Shown here: positions 15,877 to 24,215 of the stretch, one piece after another
Numbering within the stretch: position 1 is the first letter of the stretch
How the letters are laid out: each line of letters starts with the position of its first letter
Source: Pseudomonas sp. TH15
GTDB lineage: Bacteria > Pseudomonadota > Gammaproteobacteria > Pseudomonadales > Pseudomonadaceae
DNA: 64,000 nt
Assembly: GCF_016651105.1 (NCBI RefSeq)
Contig: NZ_JAEKEL010000002.1
Location: 888,501 to 952,500, forward strand
Direction of reading: 5' to 3'
The notes under the pieces: model-generated
Seen by the model: the letters and a program-made list of their open reading frames with translations, nothing else
Databases searched by the model: none
Told to the model about the DNA's origin: nothing
Made by a program: the position numbers and the translations under genes

Positions 15877-16779
15877 TCAAAGGCGGCTGGAGAGATCGTC
15901 CAGGGCCGCGCGTAAATCAGTGAACTGGAAAGTGAAACCCGCTTCCAGCAAGCGCGCCGGCATGGCTTTCTGGCCACCCAGCAACAGCAATGACAACTCG
16001 CCCAGGGCCACCCTCAACGCCAGGGCCGGCATGGGCATGAACGCCGGGCGGTGCAACACGGCGCCCAGCGTCTTGGCAAATTCACGATTGCGCACCGGTT
16101 TTGGCGCGCAGGCATTATAGGGACCGCTGGCGTCGTTGCGATGCAGAAGAAAATCAATCAGGGCGATTTGATCCTTGATATGAACCCACGGCATCCACTG
16201 CCGACCACTGCCAATCGGCCCGCCCAGCCCCAGTTTGAATGGCAGCAACAGCCGCGACAAAAAGCCGCCCTCGGCGGACAGCACCAGCCCGGTGCGAAGC
16301 AAAATTACCCGAATGCCCAAAGCCTCGGCACGCAGGGCCGTCTCCTCCCAGGCGATGCTCAATTGGCTGGCGAAATCATCGATCACCGGCGGCGAGTTCT
16401 CAGTCAACTCGCGCTCGCCACCATCGCCATACCAGCCAACCGCGGAGCCGGAAATCAGCACCTGCGGTTTTTGCTCACGGCTTTCGAACCAGGCCAGCAA
16501 CGTTTCGGTCAGGGTAATCCGACTACTCCAGAGCAGCGCTTTGCGCCGGCCAGTCCACAAGCGATCGGCAATGGGGGCACCCGCCAAGTTGATAACGGCA
16601 TCCACCGGTTCCTCGCCAAGGTCTTCGAGACGGGCAATGCCTCGCACCTGAGCGCCACATATTTTCGCCACTTTTTCAGGCGTGCGACTCCAGACCGTGA
16701 GGCGATGTCCCTGGCTCGACCAGTGTTGGCAGAGCTGACGTCCTATCAAACCAGTACCGCCGGTCAGCAATATGTGCAT
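15877..16779 (-). CDS. TIGR01777 family NAD-dependent epimerase/dehydratase (YfcH-like)
   Basis: A 300-residue protein with a Rossmann nucleotide-binding start (LTGGTGLIGRQL, residues 4-15) and the TIGR01777 blocks DAVINLAGAPIADRLW and ISGSAVGWYGDGGERELTE, then a DUF1731-like C-terminus (PMPALALRVALGELSLLLLG). Members resemble sugar epimerases and plant SulA homologues, but their reaction is not established. It is the first gene of a unit with hemH and is divergent from the LitR-type-controlled flavoprotein gene. Confidence 0.88.
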   Translation of the reverse strand: MHILLTGGTGLIGRQLCQHWSSQGHRLTVWSRTPEKVAKICGAQVRGIARLEDLGEEPVDAVINLAGAPIADRLWTGRRKALLWSSRITLTETLLAWFESREQKPQVLISGSAVGWYGDGGERELTENSPPVIDDFASQLSIAWEETALRAEALGIRVILLRTGLVLSAEGGFLSRLLLPFKLGLGGPIGSGRQWMPWVHIKDQIALIDFLLHRNDASGPYNACAPKPVRNREFAKTLGAVLHRPAFMPMPALALRVALGELSLLLLGGQKAMPARLLEAGFTFQFTDLRAALDDLSSRL

Positions 16780-16904
16780 GACTTCTTCCTCGCGTGGCGT
16801 TTTACCTTGATCACTAGTCTATTTTTATATGCAGGGATCTTTGGTATCGGGCAGTGTCTGTGTTTAACAATAGGCCAAGCTGTCAGAACGAGAACGCTAA
16901 AAGT

Positions 16905-16956
16905 TATACCAAAAAACAATATTGTACAGGTTTAAACCACGGCGTAGTCTGTACAG
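16905..16956 (+). promoter_or_regulatory. Putative LitR/CarH-type operator and promoter of the flavoprotein gene
   Basis: TnTACn half-sites lie at 16905 (TATACC), 16923 (TGTACA) and 16950 (TGTACA, inside the palindrome CTGTACAG at 16949-16956). The first two are 18 bases apart, the same step seen at 18299-18373. A possible promoter, TTGTAC (16922-16927), 17-base spacer, TAGTCT (16945-16950), would be covered by the sites. CarH/LitR repressors recognise TnTACA-like repeats, so light-dependent repression is inferred. The promoter assignment is weaker than the sites. Confidence 0.5.
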
Positions 16957-16975
16957 AAAGGTAAACGAGGCCCCT

Positions 16976-17962
16976 ATGACTGTACCTATCGCAATCATCG
17001 GCACCGGCATCGCCGGACTGTCAGCCGCCCAGGCCCTAACGGAGGCCGGGCATGTCGTTCAACTTTTCGATAAAAGCCGTGGCAGCGGCGGACGCATGTC
17101 GAGCAAGCGCAGTGACGCGGGGGCTCTGGACATGGGCGCGCAATATTTCACTGCCCGCGACCGCCGCTTCGTCACCGAGGTCCAGCGTTGGCAAGCCAAT
17201 GGCTGGGTCGCCGAATGGACGCCACTGCTCTATACGTTTCAGGGCGGCCAGCTCAACCTGTCGCCGGACGAACAGACGCGCTGGGTCGGTACACCGCGCA
17301 TGAGCGCTATCACCCGCGCGCTGCTCGGGGACCTGGAGGTGCACTTCGCCTGCCGGATCACCGAAGTCTATCGCGGTGAAGAGCACTGGCATCTACAGGA
17401 CGCGGAAGGCTTCACCCATGGACCATTCAGCCATGTGGTGATTGCAACGCCGGCGCCTCAGGCGACCGCGCTGCTGGCCGCTGCGCCGAAACTCGCGGGG
17501 GCCGCTGCCGGGGTAAAAATGGACCCGACCTGGGCCATCGCCCTGGCCTTCGACAAACCGCTGGATACGCCCATGGAAGGCTGTTTCGTGCAGGACAGCC
17601 CCCTCGACTGGCTGGCGCGCAACCGCAGTAAACCCGGGCGCGACAACACCATGGATACTTGGGTATTGCACGCCACCAGCGCCTGGAGCCGGCAACACAT
17701 CGACCTGCCGAAGGAAGCGGTGATCGAGCAACTGCATGGAGCTTTCGCCGAACTGCTGCACAGCGCGATGCCCGCACCGACCTTCAGCCTCGCCCATCGC
17801 TGGCTCTACGCCCGTCCCGCCAACAGTCATGAATGGGGCGTGTTGGCGGACGCCGATCTGGGCCTGTACGTATGTGGCGACTGGTGCTTGTCCGGACGCG
17901 TCGAAGGCGCCTGGCTCAGCGGCCAGGAAGCTGCCCGCCGTTTGCACGAGCACTTGCAGTGA
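16976..17962 (+). CDS. Renalase-like NAD(P)/FAD-dependent oxidoreductase
   Basis: A 328-residue flavoprotein with an N-terminal dinucleotide motif (IIGTGIAGLSAAQALTEAG), the FDKSRGSGGRMSSKR segment and DMGAQYFTARD, all typical of the amine-oxidase/renalase-like group. A C-terminal YVCGDWCLSGRVEGAWLSG block completes the FAD site. The substrate is unknown. ATG 16976 follows AACGAGG; the frame opens upstream at 16922, but that region carries the putative operators. Its GTG-started neighbour overlaps its stop codon, so both are co-translated. The operator-like TGTACA sites suggest it belongs to the light regulon. Confidence 0.85.
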   Translation: MTVPIAIIGTGIAGLSAAQALTEAGHVVQLFDKSRGSGGRMSSKRSDAGALDMGAQYFTARDRRFVTEVQRWQANGWVAEWTPLLYTFQGGQLNLSPDEQTRWVGTPRMSAITRALLGDLEVHFACRITEVYRGEEHWHLQDAEGFTHGPFSHVVIATPAPQATALLAAAPKLAGAAAGVKMDPTWAIALAFDKPLDTPMEGCFVQDSPLDWLARNRSKPGRDNTMDTWVLHATSAWSRQHIDLPKEAVIEQLHGAFAELLHSAMPAPTFSLAHRWLYARPANSHEWGVLADADLGLYVCGDWCLSGRVEGAWLSGQEAARRLHEHLQ

Positions 17963-18174
17963 ACCGCATCAATCCAAGCAAATTGCGGCTGTCGAAATGG
18001 ACAGCAGCCCAGCCGCAAAACCGCGAAAAACATTTTCTGGTGACCGAGTTGTTCCGGGATGAGGAAGGTACGGTGCTGGAAGTCGAGTTGCAGGCAGTGT
18101 TGACCAAACGCGCCGAACGCCTCGATTGGCAGATTCTCAAGAACAACGAGCACTGGCTACTCGGCTGGCAATAA
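17959..18174 (+). CDS. Trp-rich TIGR02450 family small protein
   Basis: A 71-residue protein starting at GTG 17959, which overlaps the preceding stop codon (GTGA). The sequence begins MNRINPSKLRLSKWTAAQPQ, continues EKHFLVTELF and ends with conserved tryptophans (DWQILKNNEHWLLGWQ). This is the TIGR02450 conserved Trp-rich family, often found near photolyase/cryptochrome-type genes; its function is unknown. The longer frame beginning at 17833 runs through the oxidoreductase gene and is not protein-like, so GTG is the best start. Confidence 0.82.
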   Translation: MNRINPSKLRLSKWTAAQPQNREKHFLVTELFRDEEGTVLEVELQAVLTKRAERLDWQILKNNEHWLLGWQ

Positions 18175-18187
18175 CGCTTTTGCTTGG

Positions 18188-18279
18188 GCAGGAGCAAAGG
18201 TTGCTCGCGAACGCTATTTCAGATTCAAGATTGATATTGAATGAGCCGACGCCTTCGCGAGCAAGCTTTGCTCCTACCA
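18188..18279. repeat. Diverged REP pair
   Basis: GGCAGGAGCAAAGGTTGCTC at the left and GCGAGCAAGCTTTGCTCCTA at the right form a variant REP pair with TTGATATTGAATGAGCCGAC in the spacer. It separates the flavoprotein/Trp-rich unit from the next operator. Confidence 0.8.
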
Positions 18280-18298
18280 AGGTCGTCGCGTAAAAACC

Positions 18299-18373
18299 TA
18301 TACAAATAATTTGACTTGTACAGCTTCGAATCTATGATGAAGATTATGTTGTACAACGCCAATGCGCTGTACA
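18299..18373 (+). promoter_or_regulatory. Promoter with four LitR/CarH-type operator half-sites
   Basis: A good sigma-70 promoter is present: TTGACT (18311-18316), 16-base spacer, TATGAT (18333-18338). Four TnTACA sites surround it: TATACA at 18299, TGTACA at 18317 in the spacer next to -35, TGTACA at 18350 and TGTACA at 18368. Sites 1-2 and 3-4 are each 18 bases apart. Binding across -35 and downstream of the start point would repress the whole operon. The MerR-type regulator encoded second in this operon is the obvious candidate, implying autoregulation. Confidence 0.65.
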
Positions 18374-18395
18374 GGTTTAGATTCGAGGTGCTTCG

Positions 18396-19355
18396 ATGTC
18401 CATCGCCCCCGCCAAACCGAAAATCGCGATCAGCGCCTGCCTGATGGGTGCCGAGGTGCGCTTCAATGGCGGGCACAAGGAATCGCGGCTGTGCAGTCGC
18501 ACCCTCTCTGACTACTTTGATTTCGTCCCGGTCTGCCCGGAGGTCGCCATCGGCCTGGGCATTCCCCGCGAGCCGATCCGCCTGGTGGGCGATCCCGAAC
18601 ATCCTGAAGCCGTCGGCACGATCCATCATGAGATTAACGTCACTCAGCCGCTCGCTGAGTACGGCGAGAAAATGGCAGTCGAACTGGGCGACATCTGCGG
18701 CTACATCTTCATGCAGAAATCGCCTTCCTGCGGGCTGTTGCGGGTCAAGGTTTACCACACCAACGGCGCACCGGTGGATGGCGGTGGTCGCGGCATCTAC
18801 GCCCAGGCGTTCTGCGCACAACATCCGGACCTGCCGGTGGAAGAGGACGGTCGCCTCAACGATCCGGTGTTGCGGGAAAACTTCCTGACCCGAGTCTTCG
18901 CCTACAGCGCCTGGCAGTCATTACTGCAAGAAGGCCTGACCCGGCGCGCGCTCATCGATTTTCACTCGCGCTACAAATACCTGCTGATGGCCCACAACCC
19001 GGTCCAATACAAAACCCTGGGCAACCTGCTGGGCAGCATGGGCCAGACCGATCCGAAAGAACTCGGCCCACGCTATTTCAGCGAACTGATGGAGGCGCTG
19101 AAAAAATGCGCCACCCGTCGCACCCACAGCAATGTCTTGCAACACATCAGTGGTTACCTCAAACAGGCCATCAGCGCTGAAGACAAACAGGAAGTGCAAC
19201 ACGTCATCGGCCAATATCGCCACGGCATCGTGCCGCTGGTGGTGCCGCTGACGCTGCTCAAGCATTACTTTCGCCAACACCCGGACCCGTACATTGCGCA
19301 ACAGGTTTACCTGCAACCGCACCCGGAAAACCTCAGCCTGCGAAACGCGATCTAA
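18396..19355 (+). CDS. DUF523 and DUF1722 (YbgA) domain protein
   Basis: The 319-residue protein joins an N-terminal DUF523 domain (about 8-155; ISACLMGAEVRFNGG, QKSPSCGLLRVK with conserved Cys) to a C-terminal DUF1722/YbgA domain (about 190-306; KYLLMAHNP, then HYFRQHPDPYIAQQVYLQPH). YbgA lies next to the photolyase gene in E. coli, and here too the gene precedes phrB. This association suggests a role in light or DNA-damage response, but the reaction is unknown. It is the first gene of the operon, and its TAA is followed immediately by the ATG of the MerR gene. Confidence 0.92.
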   Translation: MSIAPAKPKIAISACLMGAEVRFNGGHKESRLCSRTLSDYFDFVPVCPEVAIGLGIPREPIRLVGDPEHPEAVGTIHHEINVTQPLAEYGEKMAVELGDICGYIFMQKSPSCGLLRVKVYHTNGAPVDGGGRGIYAQAFCAQHPDLPVEEDGRLNDPVLRENFLTRVFAYSAWQSLLQEGLTRRALIDFHSRYKYLLMAHNPVQYKTLGNLLGSMGQTDPKELGPRYFSELMEALKKCATRRTHSNVLQHISGYLKQAISAEDKQEVQHVIGQYRHGIVPLVVPLTLLKHYFRQHPDPYIAQQVYLQPHPENLSLRNAI

Positions 19356-20297
19356 ATGAACAACACACCCGACACCAGCGCCAGCGAAGACTTCGGCGCC
19401 GACTTCAAAAAAGCCCTGGACGATGGCTGGCTGCCGATTCGTGAAGTCGCGCGCCAGACCGGCGTCAACGCCATCACCCTGCGCGCCTGGGAACGGCGCT
19501 ACGGCCTGATCGTCCCGCAGCGCACGCCAAAAGGTCATCGGTTGTTCTCGGCCGAACACGTTCAACGAATCCTGACGATCCTCACCTGGCTCAACCGCGG
19601 CGTGGCCGTCGGCCAGGTCAAGCAACTGCTCGATACGCCGCAAGCCTTCACCGATTGCGCCGAAAACGATTGGCACCTGCTACGCCACACGCTGCTGCAA
19701 GCGGTCACGCAACTGGCCGAACGCACCCTCGATGACACTATCAATCAAGCGATGGCGCTGTACCCGCCGCGGACCTTGTGCGAACAACTGTTGATGCCCT
19801 TGCTGACGGAACTCGAGCAACGCTGGCAAGGCCAGTTCGGCGCACAGATGGAGCGGGTATTCTTTTATTCCTGGCTACGCAGCAAATTCGGCGCGCGCAT
19901 CTACCATAACAACCGTCAGTTACGTGCCGCGCCGCTGCTGTTGATCAATCACTCGGACCTGCCCCTGGAACCTCACCTGTGGCTCACCGCGTGGCTGATC
20001 AGCAGCGCCGATTGCCCGGTGGAAGTCTTCGACTGGCCACTGCCGGCCGGGGAGCTCGCGCTGGCGGTCGAACAGCTGCAAGCCCGCGGCGTACTGCTGT
20101 ATTCCAGCAAAGCCATGAACCTTGCGCAGCTGCCTAAACTTTTGAACGGTGTCAGTTGCCCAAAAATGATTGTCGGACCAACGGTATGCATCCACCACGC
20201 CGAGTTGTCCGTAAGAACTACCGAGATTGCTGATTTGTTCCTGGCCGAAGATCCCTTGTCGGCTCATCAGGATCTTGTTCAGCGTGGGCTTGTTTAA
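19356..20297 (+). CDS. litR: LitR/CarH-like MerR family regulator with degenerate cobalamin-binding domain
   Basis: The 313-residue protein has a clear MerR winged-helix N-terminus (LPIREVARQTGVNAITLRAW, then RRYGLIVPQRTPKGHRLFS, residues 26-64). A helical bundle and a Rossmann-like C-terminus follow, as in B12 photoreceptors. In CarH the bundle has W-x9-EH; here Trp157 is followed by Glu166-Arg167. The ExHxxG motif reads E205-P-H207-L-W-L, and the later GG is GP (274-275). Glu and the ligand-type His survive, but the glycines and the bundle His do not. This fits class II LitR, which in P. putida responds to light through partner LOV proteins (from memory). It is likely repressor of its own operon. 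Confidence 0.85.
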   Translation: MNNTPDTSASEDFGADFKKALDDGWLPIREVARQTGVNAITLRAWERRYGLIVPQRTPKGHRLFSAEHVQRILTILTWLNRGVAVGQVKQLLDTPQAFTDCAENDWHLLRHTLLQAVTQLAERTLDDTINQAMALYPPRTLCEQLLMPLLTELEQRWQGQFGAQMERVFFYSWLRSKFGARIYHNNRQLRAAPLLLINHSDLPLEPHLWLTAWLISSADCPVEVFDWPLPAGELALAVEQLQARGVLLYSSKAMNLAQLPKLLNGVSCPKMIVGPTVCIHHAELSVRTTEIADLFLAEDPLSAHQDLVQRGLV

Positions 20298-20331
20298 TGA
20301 TGCTTTTTTAATGAATCGTACGGATACCACC

Positions 20332-21777
20332 ATGCAATTGATCTGGCTGCGCAGCGACTTGCGCCTACACGACAACACCGCCCTCTCGGCCGCCGCAGCG
20401 CGCGGCCCGACGGTGGCGGTGTATCTGCTGAGCCCGGAGCAATGGCGCGAACATGACGACGCGCCATGCAAAGTCGATTTCTGGCTGCGCAATCTCGATG
20501 AGCTGAGCAAAAGCCTCGGCGAACTGAACATTCCCTTATTGATCCGCACGGCAACCCATTGGGATCAAGCCCCGGCGGAACTGCTCAAGCTCTGCCGGCA
20601 ATTGAAGATCGAAGCGGTCCACACCAACGAAGAATACGGCGTGCACGAAAGCCGTCGCGATGCAGCAGTGGCCGAAACCCTGCAGGCCGAGGGCATTGAA
20701 TTTCGCAGCTACCTCGACCAGTTGCTGTTCAAGCCCGGCACTGTCCTGACCAAGACCGACACTTATTTCAAAGTGTTCAGTCAGTTCAGAAAGGTCTGCT
20801 ACGAACGCCTGCATCGTTCAATGCCGTCGTTGGTCAAAGCCCCCGGCAAGCAGGCAAAACTTGCGCTCGACAGTGACCCGGTTCCAGCCTCTGTCAAAGG
20901 CTTCGCCACACCGAGCGACTCCCTGCGCGCCCTTTGGCCGGCGGGCGAACACGAAGCCCGACGCCGCCTCGATACGTTCACCGACGCGCAAATCGACTAC
21001 TACCAAAGCGAACGCGACTTCCCGGCCAAGCCCGGCACCAGCCAGCTTTCGGCTTATCTCGCGGCCGGGGTGATTTCCCCGCGCCAGTGTTTGCACGCGG
21101 CGTTGCAAAGCAATCAGGGCGAGTTCGAAAGCGGCAAGGTCGGCGCGGTCACCTGGATCAACGAGCTGCTGTGGCGCGAGTTCTACAAACACATTCTGGT
21201 GGGTTACCCACGGGTCTCGCGCCACCGCGCGTTCCGCCCGGAAACCGAAGCCCTGGCCTGGCGTGATGCGCCGGATGAACTCGCGGCCTGGAAAGAGGCT
21301 CGCACCGGCCTGCCAATCATCGACGCGGCCATGCGCCAATTGCTCGAAACCGGCTGGATGCACAACCGCCTGCGCATGGTGGTAGCGATGTTCCTGACCA
21401 AGAACCTGCTAATCGACTGGCGTGAAGGCGAGCGCTTCTTCATGCGCCACCTGATCGACGGCGACCTCGCGGCGAACAACGGCGGCTGGCAGTGGAGCTC
21501 GTCCACCGGCACCGATTCGGCGCCCTACTTCCGGATTTTCAACCCGCTGAGCCAGTCGGAAAAATTCGACGCCGAAGGTGTGTTCATCAAGCACTGGCTG
21601 CCGGAACTCGCAGGGCTGAACAAAAAAGAAGTGCACAACCCGGCGAATGTCGGCGGTTTGTTCGGTGCTACAGATTATCCATCGCCTATCGTCAATCTCA
21701 GTACCTCTCGCCAACGAGCGCTGGCGGCATTCAAGAACCTGCCATCGCGACAAGATGCCGGAGGTGGGTATGAGTGA
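20332..21777 (+). CDS. phrB: Deoxyribodipyrimidine photolyase
   Basis: The 481-residue FAD enzyme repairs cyclobutane pyrimidine dimers with blue light. The N-terminal antenna-binding domain starts LIWLRSDLRLHDNTALS. The C-terminal FAD domain carries the near-invariant NNGGWQWSSSTGTDSAPYFR (about 383-402), including the tryptophans of the electron-transfer chain. I chose ATG 20332 (MQLIWLRSD); ATG 20311 is an alternative in-frame start. It begins 34 bases after litR, and its end overlaps the NTF2-like gene by 8 bases, so it is translated within the operon. Confidence 0.95.
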   Translation: MQLIWLRSDLRLHDNTALSAAAARGPTVAVYLLSPEQWREHDDAPCKVDFWLRNLDELSKSLGELNIPLLIRTATHWDQAPAELLKLCRQLKIEAVHTNEEYGVHESRRDAAVAETLQAEGIEFRSYLDQLLFKPGTVLTKTDTYFKVFSQFRKVCYERLHRSMPSLVKAPGKQAKLALDSDPVPASVKGFATPSDSLRALWPAGEHEARRRLDTFTDAQIDYYQSERDFPAKPGTSQLSAYLAAGVISPRQCLHAALQSNQGEFESGKVGAVTWINELLWREFYKHILVGYPRVSRHRAFRPETEALAWRDAPDELAAWKEARTGLPIIDAAMRQLLETGWMHNRLRMVVAMFLTKNLLIDWREGERFFMRHLIDGDLAANNGGWQWSSSTGTDSAPYFRIFNPLSQSEKFDAEGVFIKHWLPELAGLNKKEVHNPANVGGLFGATDYPSPIVNLSTSRQRALAAFKNLPSRQDAGGGYE

Positions 21778-22192
21778 ATTCCTGCGGCGCTTTGCCCAGC
21801 AGTTTTCGGACCTTAACAAGGACAATCTGCAACGGCTCAATCAGCTCTACACCCACGACGTGCAGTTCACTGATCCGCTGCACGAAGTTCAGGGCCTGGT
21901 GCAGCTGCGTAGCTACTTTGAGGAGCTCTATGCCAATGTCAGCGAACTGCGTTTCGACTTTCACAGCTTCGACCAGATTGGCGAAGGCGAAGGTTATCTG
22001 CGCTGGGTCATGAGCTACCGTCACCCGCGCCTGGCCGGCGGCCAGTTGATTCGGGTCGACGGCTGCTCGCACCTGCTCTGGCGCGACAAGGTTTATCGCC
22101 ACCGGGATTACTTCGATGCCGGGGCACTGCTTTATGAACATCTACCCGTATTGGGTCGGGCGATCGCCTGGCTGAAAAGGAGAATGGGATGA
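21770..22192 (+). CDS. Nuclear transport factor 2-like (SnoaL-type) protein
   Basis: A 140-residue protein with the cone-shaped NTF2-like fold pattern: FAQQFSDLNKDNLQRLNQLY, HDVQFTDPLHEVQG, DQIGEGEGYLRWVMSYRH and a final hydrophobic helix. Such proteins are ligand-binding or small isomerase-type enzymes. Its start overlaps the phrB end (ATGAGTGA) and its stop overlaps the next ATG, so it is strongly coupled. It is a standard member of the conserved CFA/DUF1365/FAD cluster. The ligand is unknown, possibly a fatty-acyl chain. Confidence 0.85.
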   Translation: MSEFLRRFAQQFSDLNKDNLQRLNQLYTHDVQFTDPLHEVQGLVQLRSYFEELYANVSELRFDFHSFDQIGEGEGYLRWVMSYRHPRLAGGQLIRVDGCSHLLWRDKVYRHRDYFDAGALLYEHLPVLGRAIAWLKRRMG

Positions 22193-22971
22193 GCCTTACA
22201 CCTCCACGTCGATACTGGTTAACGGGAGCGAGCAGCGGCATTGGCGCCGCGCTCGCCGAAGAAATATTGAAAACCGGTGCTCATCTGGCCGTCAGTTCAC
22301 GCTCGGTAGTGCCACTGAAAATCCTGTCCCAGCGCTATCCGGGGCAAGTGATGGTGGTGGCCGGCGACCTGACCAACAGCCAGACCGTGCGCGAAATCGG
22401 TGAACAGATTGCCGCCGACTGGGGCTCACTCGACACCGTGATTCTCAACGCCGGCACCTGCGAATACGTCGATGCCAAGCAGTTCGACGCCTCGATTGTC
22501 GAGCATGTGGTGCGCACCAACCTGCTTGCCAGCAGCTATTGCATCGAAGCAGCCCTGCCGTTGCTGCGCGCCGGCACTGCACCGCATCTGGTCGGCGTCG
22601 CCAGCTCGGTGACTTACCTGCCGCTGCCACGGGCCGAAGCCTACGGCGCCTCGAAGGCTGGCTTGCGCTACCTGTTCGAATCCTTGCGCATCGACCTGGC
22701 GCCCGAAGGTATTGAAGTCACCGTGGTCAGCCCTGGGTTTGTCGACACGCCGCTGACGGAGAAAAACGACTTCCCGATGCCGCTCAGTTGGCCTGTGGAT
22801 AAAGCCGCGCGGCACATCTTTTCCAAACTGAAGAACCGCCCACTGGAAATCGCTTTCCCGGCACTGTTCATGGCCGCCCTCTGGCCACTCTCGAAATTGC
22901 CCGACCGGGTGAAGCTGGAGATCGGCAAACGCATGGTGCGCAGCAATCCGCCGATCAAGGATCAGCCGTGA
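22189..22971 (+). CDS. Short-chain dehydrogenase/reductase (SDR)
   Basis: A 260-residue SDR with the cofactor motif TGASSGIGAAL (about 12-22), NAG in VILNAGTC, catalytic Ser (GVASSVTYLPLP) and YGASK with the catalytic Tyr/Lys, followed by VVSPGFVDTPLT. It reduces or oxidises a keto/hydroxy substrate using NAD(P). It overlaps both neighbours by four bases (ATGA and GTGA), in line with the lipid-modification cluster. The C-terminal hydrophobic part (LFMAALWPLSKLPDRVKLEI) may associate with the membrane. The substrate is not predictable. Confidence 0.9.
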   Translation: MSLTPPRRYWLTGASSGIGAALAEEILKTGAHLAVSSRSVVPLKILSQRYPGQVMVVAGDLTNSQTVREIGEQIAADWGSLDTVILNAGTCEYVDAKQFDASIVEHVVRTNLLASSYCIEAALPLLRAGTAPHLVGVASSVTYLPLPRAEAYGASKAGLRYLFESLRIDLAPEGIEVTVVSPGFVDTPLTEKNDFPMPLSWPVDKAARHIFSKLKNRPLEIAFPALFMAALWPLSKLPDRVKLEIGKRMVRSNPPIKDQP

Positions 22972-24215
22972 ACATCGCCGTCATCGGCGGCGGTATCTCG
23001 GGGCTGACCTGCGCCTACCTGCTCAATCGCAGCCACGAGATCACCCTGTTCGAGGCCGGCGACTGGGTCGGCGGGCACACCCACACTGTGGAGGTGACCG
23101 TCGATGGCCAGCGCTATGCCGTGGACACCGGTTTCATTGTGTTCAACAACTGGACTTACCCGAATTTCATTCGCTTGCTGGGCCGACTCGGTGTGGGCTT
23201 CAAACCCACCGAGATGAGCTTCTCTGTCACCGACCCGGACTCAGGTCTCGAATACAACGGCAACAACCTCAACAGCCTGTTCGCCCAGCGGCGCAACCTG
23301 CTGTCGCCAGGGTTCTGGGGCATGTTGCGGGACATCCTGCGCTTCAACAAAGAAGCCCAGCGCGACCTCGAAGAACAACGAATCGCCGCCGACACCACCC
23401 TCGATCAATACCTGAAAGCCGGCGGCTACGGCGAGCGCTTTATCCTGCATTACATCGTGCCGATGGGCGCGGCGATCTGGTCGATGTCCATGGCCGACAT
23501 GCTCGGTTTCCCGTTGCAGTTCTTCATCCGGTTTTTCAAGAATCACGGTTTACTGTCCGTCAGCAATCGGCCGCAATGGTGTGTGATCGAGGGTGGCTCA
23601 AGCGCTTATGTCGCGCCACTGACCGCGTCCTTTAAAGAGAAGATTCGCCTCAACTGCCCGGTGACCCGCGTCGAACGCGATGAAGACGGCGTAGTTATCC
23701 ACAGCGCCAGCGGCAGTGAGCACTTCGATAAAGTGGTCTTCGCCTGCCACAGCGATCAAGCGCTGACGCTACTGGCCAAACCAAGCAGCGCCGAACAGTC
23801 GATCCTCGGCGCCCTGCCCTACGCCGACAACGAAGTGGTGCTGCACACCGACACTCGCCTGCTGCCCGAACGCAAACTCGCCTGGGCCAGCTGGAATTAT
23901 CGACTCGGCGGCGCCGGGCATGCATTGGCCGCCGTCACCTACGACATGAACATCCTGCAAGGTATTCGGAGCGACACCACGTTCTGCGTCAGCCTCAACC
24001 AGAGCGCCGGCATCAGCCCGTTCAAAGTGCTCGCCAAATTCACCTATGCCCATCCGCAATACAGCCTCAAAGCAGTGGCCGCGCAGCAGCGTTGGGACGA
24101 ATTGGACGGCGCGCAGCACACTCATTATTGCGGCGCCTATTGGGCCAACGGCTTTCACGAAGACGGGGTGGTCAGCGCTCTGCGCGTTGCCCGCTCGTTT
24201 GGTGAAACCCTGTGA
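22968..24215 (+). CDS. FAD-dependent amine oxidase-like protein (COG2907)
   Basis: A 415-residue flavoprotein that starts at GTG 22968 (overlapping the SDR stop) with IAVIGGGISGLTCAYLL, then GGHTHTVEV and VDTGFIVFNNWTYPNFIRLL. These are hallmarks of the COG2907 NAD/FAD-binding group, resembling phytoene-desaturase-type oxidases. It always occurs with DUF1365 and CFA-like genes. A role as desaturase/oxidase acting on fatty-acyl chains is inferred from context only. Its stop codon overlaps the GTG of the DUF1365 gene. Confidence 0.9.
   Translation: MNIAVIGGGISGLTCAYLLNRSHEITLFEAGDWVGGHTHTVEVTVDGQRYAVDTGFIVFNNWTYPNFIRLLGRLGVGFKPTEMSFSVTDPDSGLEYNGNNLNSLFAQRRNLLSPGFWGMLRDILRFNKEAQRDLEEQRIAADTTLDQYLKAGGYGERFILHYIVPMGAAIWSMSMADMLGFPLQFFIRFFKNHGLLSVSNRPQWCVIEGGSSAYVAPLTASFKEKIRLNCPVTRVERDEDGVVIHSASGSEHFDKVVFACHSDQALTLLAKPSSAEQSILGALPYADNEVVLHTDTRLLPERKLAWASWNYRLGGAGHALAAVTYDMNILQGIRSDTTFCVSLNQSAGISPFKVLAKFTYAHPQYSLKAVAAQQRWDELDGAQHTHYCGAYWANGFHEDGVVSALRVARSFGETL

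Noticed and set aside
17833..17958. N-terminal extension of the Trp-rich protein gene
   Set aside because: It runs through the flavoprotein gene in another frame and is arginine-rich; GTG 17959 starts exactly where the family's conserved region begins.
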